Source of the DNA: an uncultured Alphaproteobacteria bacterium
GTDB lineage: Bacteria; Pseudomonadota; Alphaproteobacteria; Micropepsales; Micropepsaceae
NCBI GenBank assembly: GCA_903862715.1
Contig: CAIOYY010000087.1
Span: 110,377-174,376, forward strand
Direction: 5' to 3'
DNA length: 64,000 nucleotides
The notes under the pieces are model-generated. The model was given only the letters and a program-made list of their open reading frames with translations. It did not search any database and was not told the DNA's origin. A program made the position numbers and the translations under genes. Within the stretch, counting starts at the first letter, position 1, and the number at the start of each line of letters is the position of its first letter. Of the stretch, positions 1 through 10,249 are shown piece after piece.

Positions 1-335
1 AACAGCGGGGGTGAATTCGTTTTCCGGAATTCCGAACGCGGCGGCGTTTGGCACGCCCCCCCGTGCCCGCCGCGGTAAGAGACGCAGACGCTGCGGTGGC
101 GTAGGTTTCGACAAGGGGCGTTACGGCCCTCATTTCGTCGAGTCGGTCGATCATCAAAGCCCCTGCCGCACGACGTCACCAACGGCGAATCATCGGCGGC
201 ACGGGAGCTATTCCGCCACGTCCCGAATGCGCGACAAGACGGCCCAAAGCGAGGGTGGCTCGGGTCGAATGAAGTCCCTATACTCCGCCGCTTCGCGCCG
301 CGAGGGCGCACATATTGGCCATGCAGACTGCGTAA

Positions 336-866
336 ATGCCCAGGAAACCAGCACCCAAAAAACAAGTCGCCCGGAAGCCCAAAATCGGGATCATCATGGG
401 CAGCAAATCGGATTGGCCGACGATGAAGCTCGCCGCCGATATCCTCGATGTTCTGGGCATTCCCTATGAAGCCCGGGTCGTGTCGGCGCATCGCACGCCC
501 AAGCGCCTTTACGACTATGCGGGCAGCGCGATGGCCCGCGGGCTCAAGGCAATTATCGCCGGGGCGGGCGGCGCGGCCCACCTGCCGGGAATGGTCGCAT
601 CCATGACGCAATTGCCCGTTCTCGGCGTGCCGGTGGAATCCAAGGCCCTTAAAGGGCTGGACAGCCTCCTCTCCATCGCCCAGATGCCTGGCGGTATTCC
701 GGTCGCCACTTTCGCCATCGGACCGGCAGGAGCCAAGAATGCCGGCCTGTTCGCCGCCGCGCTGCTTGGCCTTGAGGACCCCGCCCTCGCCCGACGCCTT
801 GGCATCTGGCGCGAGCGCCAGACGCAGTCGGTTGTCCTTTCTCCCGAAGACCCGGACCCCTCATGA
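336..866 (+). CDS. purE: 5-(carboxyamino)imidazole ribonucleotide mutase
   Basis: [21 protein letters not shown]...[13 protein letters not shown]; overlaps purK start. Confidence 0.97.
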   Translation: MPRKPAPKKQVARKPKIGIIMGSKSDWPTMKLAADILDVLGIPYEARVVSAHRTPKRLYDYAGSAMARGLKAIIAGAGGAAHLPGMVASMTQLPVLGVPVESKALKGLDSLLSIAQMPGGIPVATFAIGPAGAKNAGLFAAALLGLEDPALARRLGIWRERQTQSVVLSPEDPDPS

Positions 867-1954
867 GTGAAGCAAAGTCTCTGACGGCTCCCTTGGAGCC
901 GGGGGCAACCATTGGGATTCTGGGGGGCGGACAGCTTGGCCGCATGCTGGCGGAAGCCGCGATCGACCTCGGTCTCAAGACCCATATCTATTCGGACGAA
1001 CGCGACGCGCCTGCCTTTCAGATTGCCGATGAAGCGACCTATGGGCGATATGACGACGAAAAGGCCCTGGAGGCATTTGCCCGCACCTGCGCCGTCGTTA
1101 CCTTCGAATTCGAAAATGTGCCGACCGCGACCGCCGAGTTTCTGAGTCGCCTTGTTCCGATGGCGCCCTCGCCGCGCGCGCTGCAAATTGCGCAGGACCG
1201 CTTTCTTGAAAAAAGTTTTGTCGCAGGATTGGGGATTGCGACCGCTGCGTTTCGCGACGTCGCGAATGAAGAAGACGCCCGTGCGGCGTTTCGCACACTG
1301 GGTGCAGCCGCGATTCTGAAAACGCGACGGCTCGGTTATGACGGTAAAGGCCAGCAGAAAGTGCGCAGTGAAGACGAGGCCGCACGCGCTTTCGTGCAGT
1401 TCGGTGCCGTGCCTGCGATCCTCGAAGATTTTGTCGATTTCTCCTATGAGGCGTCGGTCGTTGCGGCGCGCGGGCGCGACGGGGCATTTGCCGCTTATGA
1501 TCCGCCGAAGAACGAACATGAAAACCATATATTGCGGCGCTCGACCGTGCCCTCTCCGCTGCAGAACGAAAAGGCGGCCGAAGCCATTGTCATCGCCCGA
1601 CGTATCGCGGAGGCCCTGGATTATGTCGGCGTTCTTGGTGTCGAATTATTCGTCGGTGCAGACGGCACGCTGACAGTCAACGAAATTGCGCCGCGCGTTC
1701 ACAATTCCGGCCACTGGACCATCGAAGCCTGTGCCACCAGCCAGTTCGCGCAGCACTTGCGCGCTGTCGCCGGATGGCCTTTGGACGATCCCTCTCGTCA
1801 CAGCGATGCAGTGATGGAGAACATTATCGGCGATGAAGTGACGTCCTGGATGGGAATGACCGAGCCGCCCGAGGGTCTTCATCTTTACGGCAAGGGCGAA
1901 CCGCGCCCCGGGCGCAAAATGGCCCATATCACGCGGACCAAACCGCGCAGCTGA
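863..1954 (+). CDS. purK: 5-(carboxyamino)imidazole ribonucleotide synthase
   Basis: [19 protein letters not shown]-grasp; [14 protein letters not shown]; follows purE. Confidence 0.97.
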   Translation: MSEAKSLTAPLEPGATIGILGGGQLGRMLAEAAIDLGLKTHIYSDERDAPAFQIADEATYGRYDDEKALEAFARTCAVVTFEFENVPTATAEFLSRLVPMAPSPRALQIAQDRFLEKSFVAGLGIATAAFRDVANEEDARAAFRTLGAAAILKTRRLGYDGKGQQKVRSEDEAARAFVQFGAVPAILEDFVDFSYEASVVAARGRDGAFAAYDPPKNEHENHILRRSTVPSPLQNEKAAEAIVIARRIAEALDYVGVLGVELFVGADGTLTVNEIAPRVHNSGHWTIEACATSQFAQHLRAVAGWPLDDPSRHSDAVMENIIGDEVTSWMGMTEPPEGLHLYGKGEPRPGRKMAHITRTKPRS

Positions 1955-1962
1955 TCGGAAGA

Positions 1963-2598
1963 TCAGGGCGTGCGGCGGCTTCGCAGGCTTTCAAGGATGC
2001 TCAAGGGATTTGGGAATTGCGCCAGCCCGCGTTCCACGCTGCCGCGCGCCTGCTGAATTTTCATGACATCACCGATGCGCCCATCGAGAAATGTCCAAGT
2101 GTCGGCATGATCCTCGCTGGAATCACTCAACCAATACAGCAGGGTCGAACCGTAGACACCGGCGAGCAGTGCGCGCTTGGTGTAATAATTGAAATCGCTC
2201 GTCTGGTCCCCTGCCGCGCGCCATATCGCATCGACCGTTGAGAAAAGCAGTCTTGCTGCGAGCGGCGCATTCTGTGGCAAAGCGAGAAACGCCGCCGCGC
2301 GCCGGGCGGATTCTTTGTGGGGCGTCATGACCTCGATGCGGGCACGCACGCCTGCGGCGATCCGCTCACGCATTTTCAGCACCGGCATCTGCGCCATTTG
2401 CACGCGCATTTTCGCATCGGCCCATTCGGAAAAGAATTCGACAAGACTTTCACCGCCGCGCGGAAATTGTTTGCGCATTTCGGAAACATCGATACCCGCG
2501 CTCAAGGCGGCGGCGCGCAATGCTTCATCGGAGAACCCGGCGAAGGGAATTTCCTTCAGCGCTTCGAGGAGAATCGTTTCCTTGATGTCATCGGTCAT
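1963..2598 (-). CDS. COQ9 family protein
   Basis: Alpha-helical COQ9-like sequence (ETILLEALKEIPFAGFSDEALRAAA...), divergent from rpsU as is usual for this family. Confidence 0.8.
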   Translation of the reverse strand: MTDDIKETILLEALKEIPFAGFSDEALRAAALSAGIDVSEMRKQFPRGGESLVEFFSEWADAKMRVQMAQMPVLKMRERIAAGVRARIEVMTPHKESARRAAAFLALPQNAPLAARLLFSTVDAIWRAAGDQTSDFNYYTKRALLAGVYGSTLLYWLSDSSEDHADTWTFLDGRIGDVMKIQQARGSVERGLAQFPNPLSILESLRSRRTP

Positions 2599-3171
2599 TT
2601 ATTGCGCCGCTTCTTCGTCAGACGATTTCGGTTCGAGCCAATGATGTATTTCGCTCTCGAAAATCAGTTTGGACACGTCACCCATCCGCGCGGGATAAAG
2701 GATGCCGTCGAGATGGTCGCATTCGTGCTGTACGACGCGGGCATGGAAGCCCCGCGCGGTCCGCGTCAGCCGGTTGCCCTTCAGGTCGAACCCCGAATAA
2801 CGGATATGGAAGGGACGCTCGACCCAGCCGCGCAGGCCGGGAACCGAAAGGCAGCCCTCCCAACCCCCTTCCCGGTCATCCCCCAGCACGTCGATGACGG
2901 GATTCACGAGAACAGTCAGCGGGGCGGTGTGGTCAAAGTGTTCGGCGTCGGAAAGGCCTTCCGCCGCACGGGCCCCGGGCGCCTGGAACACCACGACCCG
3001 CAAAGACACACCGACCTGCGGCGCCGCGAGGCCAGCCCCGTTAGCGTGCTCCATGGTTTCCACCATATCCGCCACGAGACGGGCGATTTCGGGCGCCGTA
3101 GGGTCTGCCACGGGCGCTGCGGGCCTTCCCAGTACCGGGTGGCCCATACGGGCGATTTCCAAGATAGCCAT
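2599..3171 (-). CDS. def: peptide deformylase
   Basis: GAGLAAPQVG, EGCLSVPG and QHECDHLDG motifs; start MAILEIARMGHPVL chosen inside ORF 2599..3252. Confidence 0.95.
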   Translation of the reverse strand: MAILEIARMGHPVLGRPAAPVADPTAPEIARLVADMVETMEHANGAGLAAPQVGVSLRVVVFQAPGARAAEGLSDAEHFDHTAPLTVLVNPVIDVLGDDREGGWEGCLSVPGLRGWVERPFHIRYSGFDLKGNRLTRTARGFHARVVQHECDHLDGILYPARMGDVSKLIFESEIHHWLEPKSSDEEAAQ

Positions 3172-3346
3172 GGAAGAATATATGGCCTTAGCGTCGGCCA
3201 GCGTCAAAGGCGGCGGCGCGCCACGAACCGGCAAATTATCGCGGTAAACCATGGCGAAACGCGAGTGCCGGGGTGGACAGGAACGAGGCCGTCTGTTAGT
3301 TACCCGGCCCTCAAGCCGGAAATTTCACGGGAAATACCCCGGCATA

Positions 3347-3571
3347 ATGGAGCCGCCTTTGCAGATCATCGTTCGCGACAACAATATCGACCAAGCGCTG
3401 AAAGCACTCAAAAAGAAGATGCAGCGTGAGGGTATTTTCCGCGAGATGAAGCTCAGGGGCCATTTTGAGAAGCCGTCGGAAAAGCGCGCCCGCGAACGGG
3501 CCGAAGCGATCCGCCGTTATCGCAAGCTGCAGCGCAAGCGTCTGCAGCGCGAGGGGCTTCTCCCGCGTTAA
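3347..3571 (+). CDS. rpsU: 30S ribosomal protein S21
   Basis: [50 protein letters not shown]; start inside ORF 3251..3571. Confidence 0.95.
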   Translation: MEPPLQIIVRDNNIDQALKALKKKMQREGIFREMKLRGHFEKPSEKRARERAEAIRRYRKLQRKRLQREGLLPR

Positions 3572-3594
3572 GGCAAACACCTTTGGAAATGAGC

Positions 3595-3620
3595 AGGCCG
3601 CACCGTGAGGAGCGGCCTTT
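3595..3620 (+). terminator. Rho-independent terminator after rpsU
   Basis: AGGCCGC...GCGGCCT followed by TTTT. Confidence 0.75.
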
Positions 3621-3792
3621 TTCATATCTGGGCATCGGCCCCCTATCGGCATCACCACATCGTCAACGCAGCGGCGATGGCGCCAGTCTTCTTGGCCCGT
3701 ACGCTCCTGTACTATGCTTCTCGCCTCCGAGGGGGATGGCAAAGCCGCGCCCGTCATAACGATAGAATAGCGGCAACCAGGAGAGATACGAC

Positions 3793-4845
3793 ATGCCGAG
3801 CAAACGGCTTTTCCTTTCTGCGCTGTCCCTTGGCGTTGTGTTGGGACTTGCGGCCTGCGGCAATGCCAATCCGGCCGCGCAGTCCACCGGAGACGCTTCT
3901 GGCGAAATTCAGGGCGACAAAGACTATTTCCGGGGAAAGACCGTCACCTTTATCGTGGCAACCGCGCCGGGTGGCGGGTACGACACCTATGGCCGCCTTA
4001 TCGCGCGTTACATGCAGGAATATCTTCCGGGAAGCCGGTTCATCGTCCGCAATATTCCGGGCGCGGGCCAGATCATCGGCGCCAATACGATCTATGTGTC
4101 GAAGGCCGACGGCCTGACCATCGGGACGTTCAATACCGGATTGATCTACGCGCAGATTCTGCAGCAGGAAGGCGTGCAGTTCGATCTCGGCAATATGAGC
4201 TGGGTCGGCAAGATGGCTGAGGAAGGTCGGAGCCTCGCTATATCGAGCCTCTCCGGATTTCAGTCCGTGGACGATTTACGCAATGCACCGCAGCCGATTG
4301 TCCTGTCCGCCGCAGGCATCGGTTCGGCCTCCTATATCGAAACCCGCATCATGGCGCAGGTCATGGATCTCGACATCCAGATCGTGACGGGTTTCGACGG
4401 CAATGAAACGCAGCTCAGCATGATGCGCGGCGAGCTGAATGGCGTGCTCGGAGCGGCAAGCTCGAACATGGATTTCGTCAATCGCGGCGACGGAAAGTTT
4501 CTGGTTTCTATCGCGGGGGCGCGTTCCGCGCTTCCCGGCGTTCCACAGGTCCGCGAATTCGTCACCGCTCCTACGGATCTGCAACTATTGAATCTCGTCG
4601 AGACAATGGCAGAACTGGGCCGGCTGGCTGCAGGCCCGCCTGACATCCCCCCCCATATTCTTCTTGCGCTGCGCGATGCGTTCAATACGGCCCTGCACGA
4701 CCCTGATCTGCTGGCCGATGCCGAGCAACTTCTCATCCCGATCACGGCGGGCACGGGAGAGGAAGTGGAAGGCAAGGTGCGCATGCTGCTCGATCAGCCC
4801 CCCGAAGTGGTTGATCTACTGCGGATGGCCTCACAGGGCCCCTGA
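3793..4845 (+). CDS. Bug/TctC-like tripartite tricarboxylate transporter substrate-binding lipoprotein
   Basis: Lipobox-like LGLAACG; FRGKTVTFIVATAPGGGYDTYGRLIARYMQEYLPG; NIPGAGQIIGAN. Confidence 0.85.
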   Translation: MPSKRLFLSALSLGVVLGLAACGNANPAAQSTGDASGEIQGDKDYFRGKTVTFIVATAPGGGYDTYGRLIARYMQEYLPGSRFIVRNIPGAGQIIGANTIYVSKADGLTIGTFNTGLIYAQILQQEGVQFDLGNMSWVGKMAEEGRSLAISSLSGFQSVDDLRNAPQPIVLSAAGIGSASYIETRIMAQVMDLDIQIVTGFDGNETQLSMMRGELNGVLGAASSNMDFVNRGDGKFLVSIAGARSALPGVPQVREFVTAPTDLQLLNLVETMAELGRLAAGPPDIPPHILLALRDAFNTALHDPDLLADAEQLLIPITAGTGEEVEGKVRMLLDQPPEVVDLLRMASQGP

Positions 4846-4905
4846 ACAGGGTCGCTTTAGAACTGCGGTTCCCGCTCGCAGACACTGACGAATAGGCATA
4901 AAAAA

Positions 4906-4931
4906 GGGCGCGGAAATCTCCGCGCCCTTTT
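4906..4931. terminator. bidirectional Rho-independent terminator
   Basis: GGGCGCGGA / TCCGCGCCC perfect 9-bp stem flanked by A and T runs between convergent genes. Confidence 0.85.
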
Positions 4932-4951
4932 GCTTAACTTGAACGATGTCG

Positions 4952-6187
4952 TCACATAGAGGCGTAAAGGGTCCAGGCGCTGGATACGGGCACCATCGCC
5001 GGAGATTGCGAGGCCTGCTGAAACGCCGCCTGCGCTTCCGCCTTCTTGCCCTGTTCCAGAAGAACGATGCCTAGCAGAACCTGCACATCCGCCGCATCTT
5101 GCAACCCACCTTTGGCGATACCGGCCCGGATAGCAGCTTCTGCTTCCGCCGCGCGACCAAGCGCGAAAAGCGTCTCGCCATACTGAATTTGCGCGTCACC
5201 GTTCGCAGCGCCGGCGGCGACAGTGGCAAATTCCGTCAGCCCCGCTTCCGCTTCGTTAGACGATGCCGTCGCATCGGTGAGCGCCGTGCCAAGCTCGGCG
5301 GCATTCAATTTGCCCGCAGCGATACCTTCTTCGAGAGCTGACTTCGCTTCAGCAGCAAGGCCCATATCATAGGCAAGGTTGGCCATGGCGGCGTAGTCAC
5401 CACCTTCCATGGCATTCGTTTCGCGACGCAGACGGTAGAGGTTCAGCAATTGCCGATCGCTGAGGCCGGGCGCCATAAAACCGTAATCAACCACGCGCGC
5501 CCAATTCTGAGGCGTCGGATCGACTATCGCGATCTGCCCAGCGGTCTGCTGTGCTTCGGCTTCTTTGCCTTGCTCCTGCTGCGCCGCATGCAGCACCGTC
5601 AATATTTCGATGGTGGGCTTCATTCCCGCCGCTTCCTTGCGGGCAACAACGCTCTGGGCAAAGGCCTCGGCGCCGGGAAGGTCCCCACTGAAGTAATAAG
5701 CGTTCGCCAAAACCTGATCGTTGGTGTCATCCCAGCCAGGGTAATTGACCGCTTCGGTTCCATACATAATCGCCCGCGCGCGGTCCGCCTGGTTCACAAG
5801 CGTCGCAATACGAAGGAAGCGTTCCTTGTCCTCCTGCGGCAGCACACCCGTATCGTAGGCGGCATTAAAACGCGCAGCCGCCTGCTCGAGATTTTGCTCC
5901 TGCAAAAAGAGCTGAAAATCAAGAATTTCGATCGTGTAGATTTCCCACAGCGTTAACTCCGGGAGCGCCCGCGCTTCCGCAAGGAAACCGTGCGCTGCAG
6001 GAAAATCCATGTCCTCCTGAAACGCTTCAGCCGCGTCACTGTAAAGTTCGGCGACTTCGTCGCTGATTTCCGTGTCCACGCCTTCTGGCGCTTCCACTGC
6101 GAGCACGGGGGTTGCCGCCGTCAATGCTGCGAACGACCCGCCGCAAAGCAGGAAGGCCATCGCTGCGCTCTTAAATGTCTTATTCAT
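4952..6187 (-). CDS. secreted tetratricopeptide-repeat protein
   Basis: Signal peptide; TPR-like Ala-rich helical repeats; last gene of TonB/ExbBD cluster. Confidence 0.75.
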   Translation of the reverse strand: MNKTFKSAAMAFLLCGGSFAALTAATPVLAVEAPEGVDTEISDEVAELYSDAAEAFQEDMDFPAAHGFLAEARALPELTLWEIYTIEILDFQLFLQEQNLEQAAARFNAAYDTGVLPQEDKERFLRIATLVNQADRARAIMYGTEAVNYPGWDDTNDQVLANAYYFSGDLPGAEAFAQSVVARKEAAGMKPTIEILTVLHAAQQEQGKEAEAQQTAGQIAIVDPTPQNWARVVDYGFMAPGLSDRQLLNLYRLRRETNAMEGGDYAAMANLAYDMGLAAEAKSALEEGIAAGKLNAAELGTALTDATASSNEAEAGLTEFATVAAGAANGDAQIQYGETLFALGRAAEAEAAIRAGIAKGGLQDAADVQVLLGIVLLEQGKKAEAQAAFQQASQSPAMVPVSSAWTLYASM

Positions 6188-6324
6188 TGGTGACCTCTTT
6201 CCCAGATGAACCGCATACGGGGGAGTTTCGCGGTCCTATTGTTTCCAAGACGCAACAAAGCCGGTCCATGAGCACACCCCCATGTACCGCGCCAAGTCGC
6301 TATTCTGACCTGAAGCCTAATATA

Positions 6325-7524
6325 TCACTGCCTGGCGTAGATAGACCACAAACGCGCTATGACAGCGTTGGCGTTGCCGTCGGCATAACCTTCAACGGCA
6401 TTGAACTGCTGCACCGCTCCGGCGTTGTCGCCCTTGCCCAAAAGTGCATGGCCGAGCCCAATTTGAGATATCTGCAGATTGGCCCCAGTCACACCCTTCG
6501 CTATCGCCGAACGGAACGCGGCTTCCGCTTCATCGAACTGCTGGTAGCTGAGATAGGCCTGCCCGAGCTTCATGGAGACAAACCCGGTTGCATCGGCAGC
6601 TGCACTGGTGACCGCGCCGGCCATCTGCGCCTGATGGGTAGTCGCACGATCATTGGTCATGTTGATGAGACGCGTGCTGCGCTCGCCTTCGAGCATCATC
6701 GCTTCGGCGGCAAGATCAAGAACACGCTTCGCTTCGCCGGGATAGTTGGCGATAATCGCGAGCTGAGCCATTTCGCTGTATTCGGCCGGCGTTTTAAAGC
6801 CGCCCGTCAAAAGCCGCAGACGGGAAATTTCCAGTGACTGTTCGTCGTTCAGGCCTGTGACCGAACGGCGGACATTGCGCAGTAGAGCGTCCCAGGCTTC
6901 AGGCGTCGGATAATGCAACGCAATCTGCTCAAGGATCGGCCGCTGGCCGGCAAAATCATCTTTCGCGAAGTAGCAGGCGGAAAGAAGATCGAGCACACCT
7001 TTTTGCGGCGTATTCACCCGCGCAAGCGGGGTCGCCAGACGAATGCATTCGTCGTGATCGCCACGGTCATAGGCGGCCTGCGCGGTGAACACCGCGATGT
7101 CGCCGGTACGGCCAAGCTGGCGGGCATATTCTTCCGCTTTGGCGGTATTGCCCAGATTGAGAGAGAGGCGGAGAGCCGATTCCAGATTCTGGTTACGATT
7201 GCCGACATTGCCCGCAATCATCGCCTCGACCTGGGTCAACGCGGGCTGATACTGCCGCGCCTGCACCATGTAGGAAAGGATCGACTGCTGGATAAAGCTG
7301 CGCTCCGCGCCACTGATGCCCGCGACCTGTTCGGCGCGGCGCATGGCGGCGATGGCGGCCGTATAGTTGCCGGCAGCGGCAGCGGTGGTGGCTTCCTGGA
7401 CCGGGGTAGCAAGCGCCGGGTTGGTGATCTCGAGTTGCGCCTGCGCAGGTATCGAGGTCGACACAAATGCGGCGGCGCCGAGAAGCAATGCCCCGATGAG
7501 TTTGCTAGTGGTATGCGATCTCAT
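6325..7524 (-). CDS. secreted tetratricopeptide-repeat protein
   Basis: Signal peptide; TPR-like repeats; paralogous to 4952..6187. Confidence 0.75.
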   Translation of the reverse strand: MRSHTTSKLIGALLLGAAAFVSTSIPAQAQLEITNPALATPVQEATTAAAAGNYTAAIAAMRRAEQVAGISGAERSFIQQSILSYMVQARQYQPALTQVEAMIAGNVGNRNQNLESALRLSLNLGNTAKAEEYARQLGRTGDIAVFTAQAAYDRGDHDECIRLATPLARVNTPQKGVLDLLSACYFAKDDFAGQRPILEQIALHYPTPEAWDALLRNVRRSVTGLNDEQSLEISRLRLLTGGFKTPAEYSEMAQLAIIANYPGEAKRVLDLAAEAMMLEGERSTRLINMTNDRATTHQAQMAGAVTSAAADATGFVSMKLGQAYLSYQQFDEAEAAFRSAIAKGVTGANLQISQIGLGHALLGKGDNAGAVQQFNAVEGYADGNANAVIARLWSIYARQ

Positions 7525-7637
7525 TGGTATTCCTCACATTTGGCGGCAAAACCACCCCCACGGCTCGGCCGCGAAAGTTCCATAAATCCATCCGAGTCAA
7601 TTTATAACCCTCAATTCAGGTTACTTCTTGACCGCAT

Positions 7638-8066
7638 TTAGTCCGCAAATTGTCCGGTTCCGACAAAACCGATCTTCTCGACACCCAGTCTCTGGGCATC
7701 GGCTAGGACGCTGGCGACGGTTTCGTACCGCGCCAAACGGTTGGGACGAAGATGGATTTCCGGCTGGGGATCCTGGACTTCAATCTGTTCGAAGAAGCTA
7801 CGCAGGGTTGCCCGGTTGGGAACCGCGCTGCCGTTCCACAAAACGGTGCCGTCGAAATCGATTTCAAGATCGATGACCACGGATACCGCATCGGTCGGCG
7901 GCGGCGGAACCCGCGGATCCGGCATGTCGAGCTTCACGGCATGAGTCTGGATCGGAATCGTAACGATAAAAAGAATGAGCAGAACGAGCATGACGTCGAT
8001 GAGCGGGACGAGATTCATCTCGACCAATGCTTCGCCTTCGCCTTCGCTGCCAACACTAAACGACAT
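7638..8066 (-). CDS. exbD: ExbD/TolR family biopolymer transport protein
   Basis: EMNLVPLIDVMLVLLILFIVTIPIQTHAVKLDMP. Confidence 0.93.
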   Translation of the reverse strand: MSFSVGSEGEGEALVEMNLVPLIDVMLVLLILFIVTIPIQTHAVKLDMPDPRVPPPPTDAVSVVIDLEIDFDGTVLWNGSAVPNRATLRSFFEQIEVQDPQPEIHLRPNRLARYETVASVLADAQRLGVEKIGFVGTGQFAD

Positions 8067-8088
8067 GACGGCTTCCTTTTAAGTTCTT

Positions 8089-8532
8089 CTACTCGGCGAA
8101 AACGCGGGGTTCGGGATTGGTGATGAACCCGACCTTCAGGATCGACGCGCGCTGCAGATTGTACATAACGCGCCCGACATACTCGAACCGGACATCCTTA
8201 TCGGCGCGGATATGGACTTCAGGCTGCGGCTCAAGCACCGCAACTTCGGCCAACCGCGTAAACAATTCCGCGCTCGTTGCCAGATACTCGTCGTTCCAAT
8301 AGGTATTTCCGTTGGTGTCGACGGCGATGGTGATGTTCTCCGGCGTCGTTTCGGTGACGATATTCGTCGCCACCGGAAGCGTCAGAGGCACCGACCTAAT
8401 CACCACCGGGATGGTGATCATGAAGATGATCAGCATCACGAGCATCACGTCCACGAGCGGAATGACGTTGATGTTCGAGTTAACCGAGTCGTCCTCGCCC
8501 CCCGAAGACATCAGGTCCAGTTTGGCCTTCAT
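8089..8532 (-). CDS. exbD: ExbD/TolR family biopolymer transport protein (second copy)
   Basis: INVIPLVDVMLVMLIIFMITIPVVIRSVPLTLP. Confidence 0.93.
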   Translation of the reverse strand: MKAKLDLMSSGGEDDSVNSNINVIPLVDVMLVMLIIFMITIPVVIRSVPLTLPVATNIVTETTPENITIAVDTNGNTYWNDEYLATSAELFTRLAEVAVLEPQPEVHIRADKDVRFEYVGRVMYNLQRASILKVGFITNPEPRVFAE

Positions 8533-8576
8533 CGTCTCAATCTTCCTTTGGTTCCGACCGTATGAAGCGCGTCGAA

Positions 8577-9500
8577 TTAGCGCTTGGACGACAGCAGGAA
8601 GGTCTGAAGGTCGGAGGCAAACGAGCGATATTTCTCGTTGATGACCTTATTACGACGAACAAGCAGGTTGTAGGTGATAACCGCAGGCACCGCCACGGCG
8701 AGACCGATGGCCGTCATGATAAGCGCTTCACCGACAGGACCGGCAACGCGGTCGATTGATGCCTGACCGGCAATACCGATGGCGGTAAGAGCGTTCAAGA
8801 TACCCCACACCGTACCGAAGAGACCGACGAACGGCGCCGTCGAGGCCACGGAAGCGATGAAGGAAATGCCGCCCTGGAGACGCGCGCTTTCTTCTTCAAC
8901 CGCACGGCCGAGCGACATCGACACCCAGTCGGCCTGCGTGAGCATGCCGCCTTCGCGCGCCATCGCCTGCTGACCGCGCTCCGCGACGTTGCGGAACACA
9001 TTGTTCTTACCGAGCTTCTCGATCCCTTCTTCGAGCGAGTTCGCCGTCCAGAATTTCTTTTCAGCGACTTTGGACTGGCTGAGCACGCGATGCTGTTCCC
9101 AGTACTTCACGAAGAAGATGTACCAAGAGCCGGCCGACATGATCACGAGAATGAAGAGAACGGTTCTGGCCACCATGTCGCCTTCTTCCCACATATGGAC
9201 GATACCATAGGGGTTTTCGACAACTTCGGTGGTGGGCTCTTCAATGCCGGCCGGGCCAGCTGCCGGAGCAGCGGCGGGGGCATCCGCGGTCGGAGCCGCG
9301 AACGGGTCGGCGGCGGGAGCCGCAAACGGGTCAGCCGCAGGAGCGGCAAACGGATCGGCTGCCGGCGCGGCAGCGGCTGGTGCCGCTGCATCCGCGGCAG
9401 GAGCCGCATCCATGGCATTGGCAGGGCCAAAGCCCATCATAAGGGCAACGATTGCTGAGGCGATCGTCAAGGTCTTCGCGTTCATTCTACTCTGCTCCAT
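8577..9500 (-). CDS. exbB: MotA/TolQ/ExbB proton channel family protein with signal peptide and Ala/Pro-rich N-terminal extension
   Basis: VASTAPFVGLFGTVWGILNALTAIG...GPVGEALIMTAIGLAVAVPAVITYN. Confidence 0.93.
   Translation of the reverse strand: MEQSRMNAKTLTIASAIVALMMGFGPANAMDAAPAADAAAPAAAAPAADPFAAPAADPFAAPAADPFAAPTADAPAAAPAAGPAGIEEPTTEVVENPYGIVHMWEEGDMVARTVLFILVIMSAGSWYIFFVKYWEQHRVLSQSKVAEKKFWTANSLEEGIEKLGKNNVFRNVAERGQQAMAREGGMLTQADWVSMSLGRAVEEESARLQGGISFIASVASTAPFVGLFGTVWGILNALTAIGIAGQASIDRVAGPVGEALIMTAIGLAVAVPAVITYNLLVRRNKVINEKYRSFASDLQTFLLSSKR
9270..9380 (-). repeat. short in-frame tandem repeat encoding PAADPFAA units in ExbB N-terminus
   Basis: PAADPFAAPAADPFAAPAADPFAAPTADAP. Confidence 0.85.
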
Positions 9501-9589
9501 CCTTACGGACGCCTCGCGTCCCTAGTGCAAAAGAAACGGTATCCAAATTTCATGAAACTCAAATCTTTAGATTGTCCCGACGAGGGGCT

Positions 9590-10249
9590 CCGCTATTGGA
9601 GTGCCCAACGCACCGCCTGGTTTTGGCAAAAGCGAACCGCCTGATCACCCTGCATGGCAGGGTTATAGTCGAACCTGCCGCGCACCATGCGAATGGTTGC
9701 CTCATCCAGACGTTCAAAGCCGCTCGATTCGACCATCGTCACATCGCTGACGTCGCCATTGGCTTCGACGCACACATTCACGACGACTCGGCCCTGCTCC
9801 TTCAAGCGAATAGAGATCTGCGGATAGTCACGCGCGGTCACGCGGTTTCCATTACCCGAGTCCGTAAACGGACGAATGGGCGGCGGCGGCGGCGGCGCAG
9901 CGGCCGGCGGCGGCGCCGCGCGATCGGTGACCTGCTGGATGGCCGTCGTATTCTGCGCAGGCGCAGGCGCAAGATTGATCACGACGGACGGCGGCGGCAC
10001 AACCGGCGGCGGCGGCTCGAAATCGGGCGGCGGCGGCGGCGGCGCGAGCTCTTCGACCATCTCTTCGGCGACAACAACCGTTTCGAGGTTACCGCGCACA
10101 AGATCCATCGTCGCGCTGGCCAAACCGTTAATCAGGGCCCACACCAACAACAGATGCAGAGCCACAACGAAGAGGATACCCGGCAAGCGGTTCTTCTTCA
10201 TTTTCTTCAGCGGCGGTGGCCGCAAATTTTGCATTCCTGCGTCTGACAT
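9590..10249 (-). CDS. tonB: energy transducer TonB
   Basis: Single N-terminal TM, proline-rich spacer PPPPPPDFEPPPPVVPPP, C-terminal GRVVVNVCVEANGDVSDVTMVESSGFERLDEATIRMVR. Confidence 0.9.

Noticed and set aside
515-1528. 337-aa minus-strand ORF opposite purE/purK
   Set aside because: Shadow ORF of purEK with Cys/Arg-rich low-quality translation.
2317-3429. 370-aa plus-strand ORF overlapping def and the COQ9-family gene
   Set aside because: Antisense to two clear genes; no domain signature; treated as a shadow ORF.
9875-10060. GGC-rich repeat tract suggestive of a minisatellite
   Set aside because: It encodes the proline-rich spacer of TonB; explained by protein composition.
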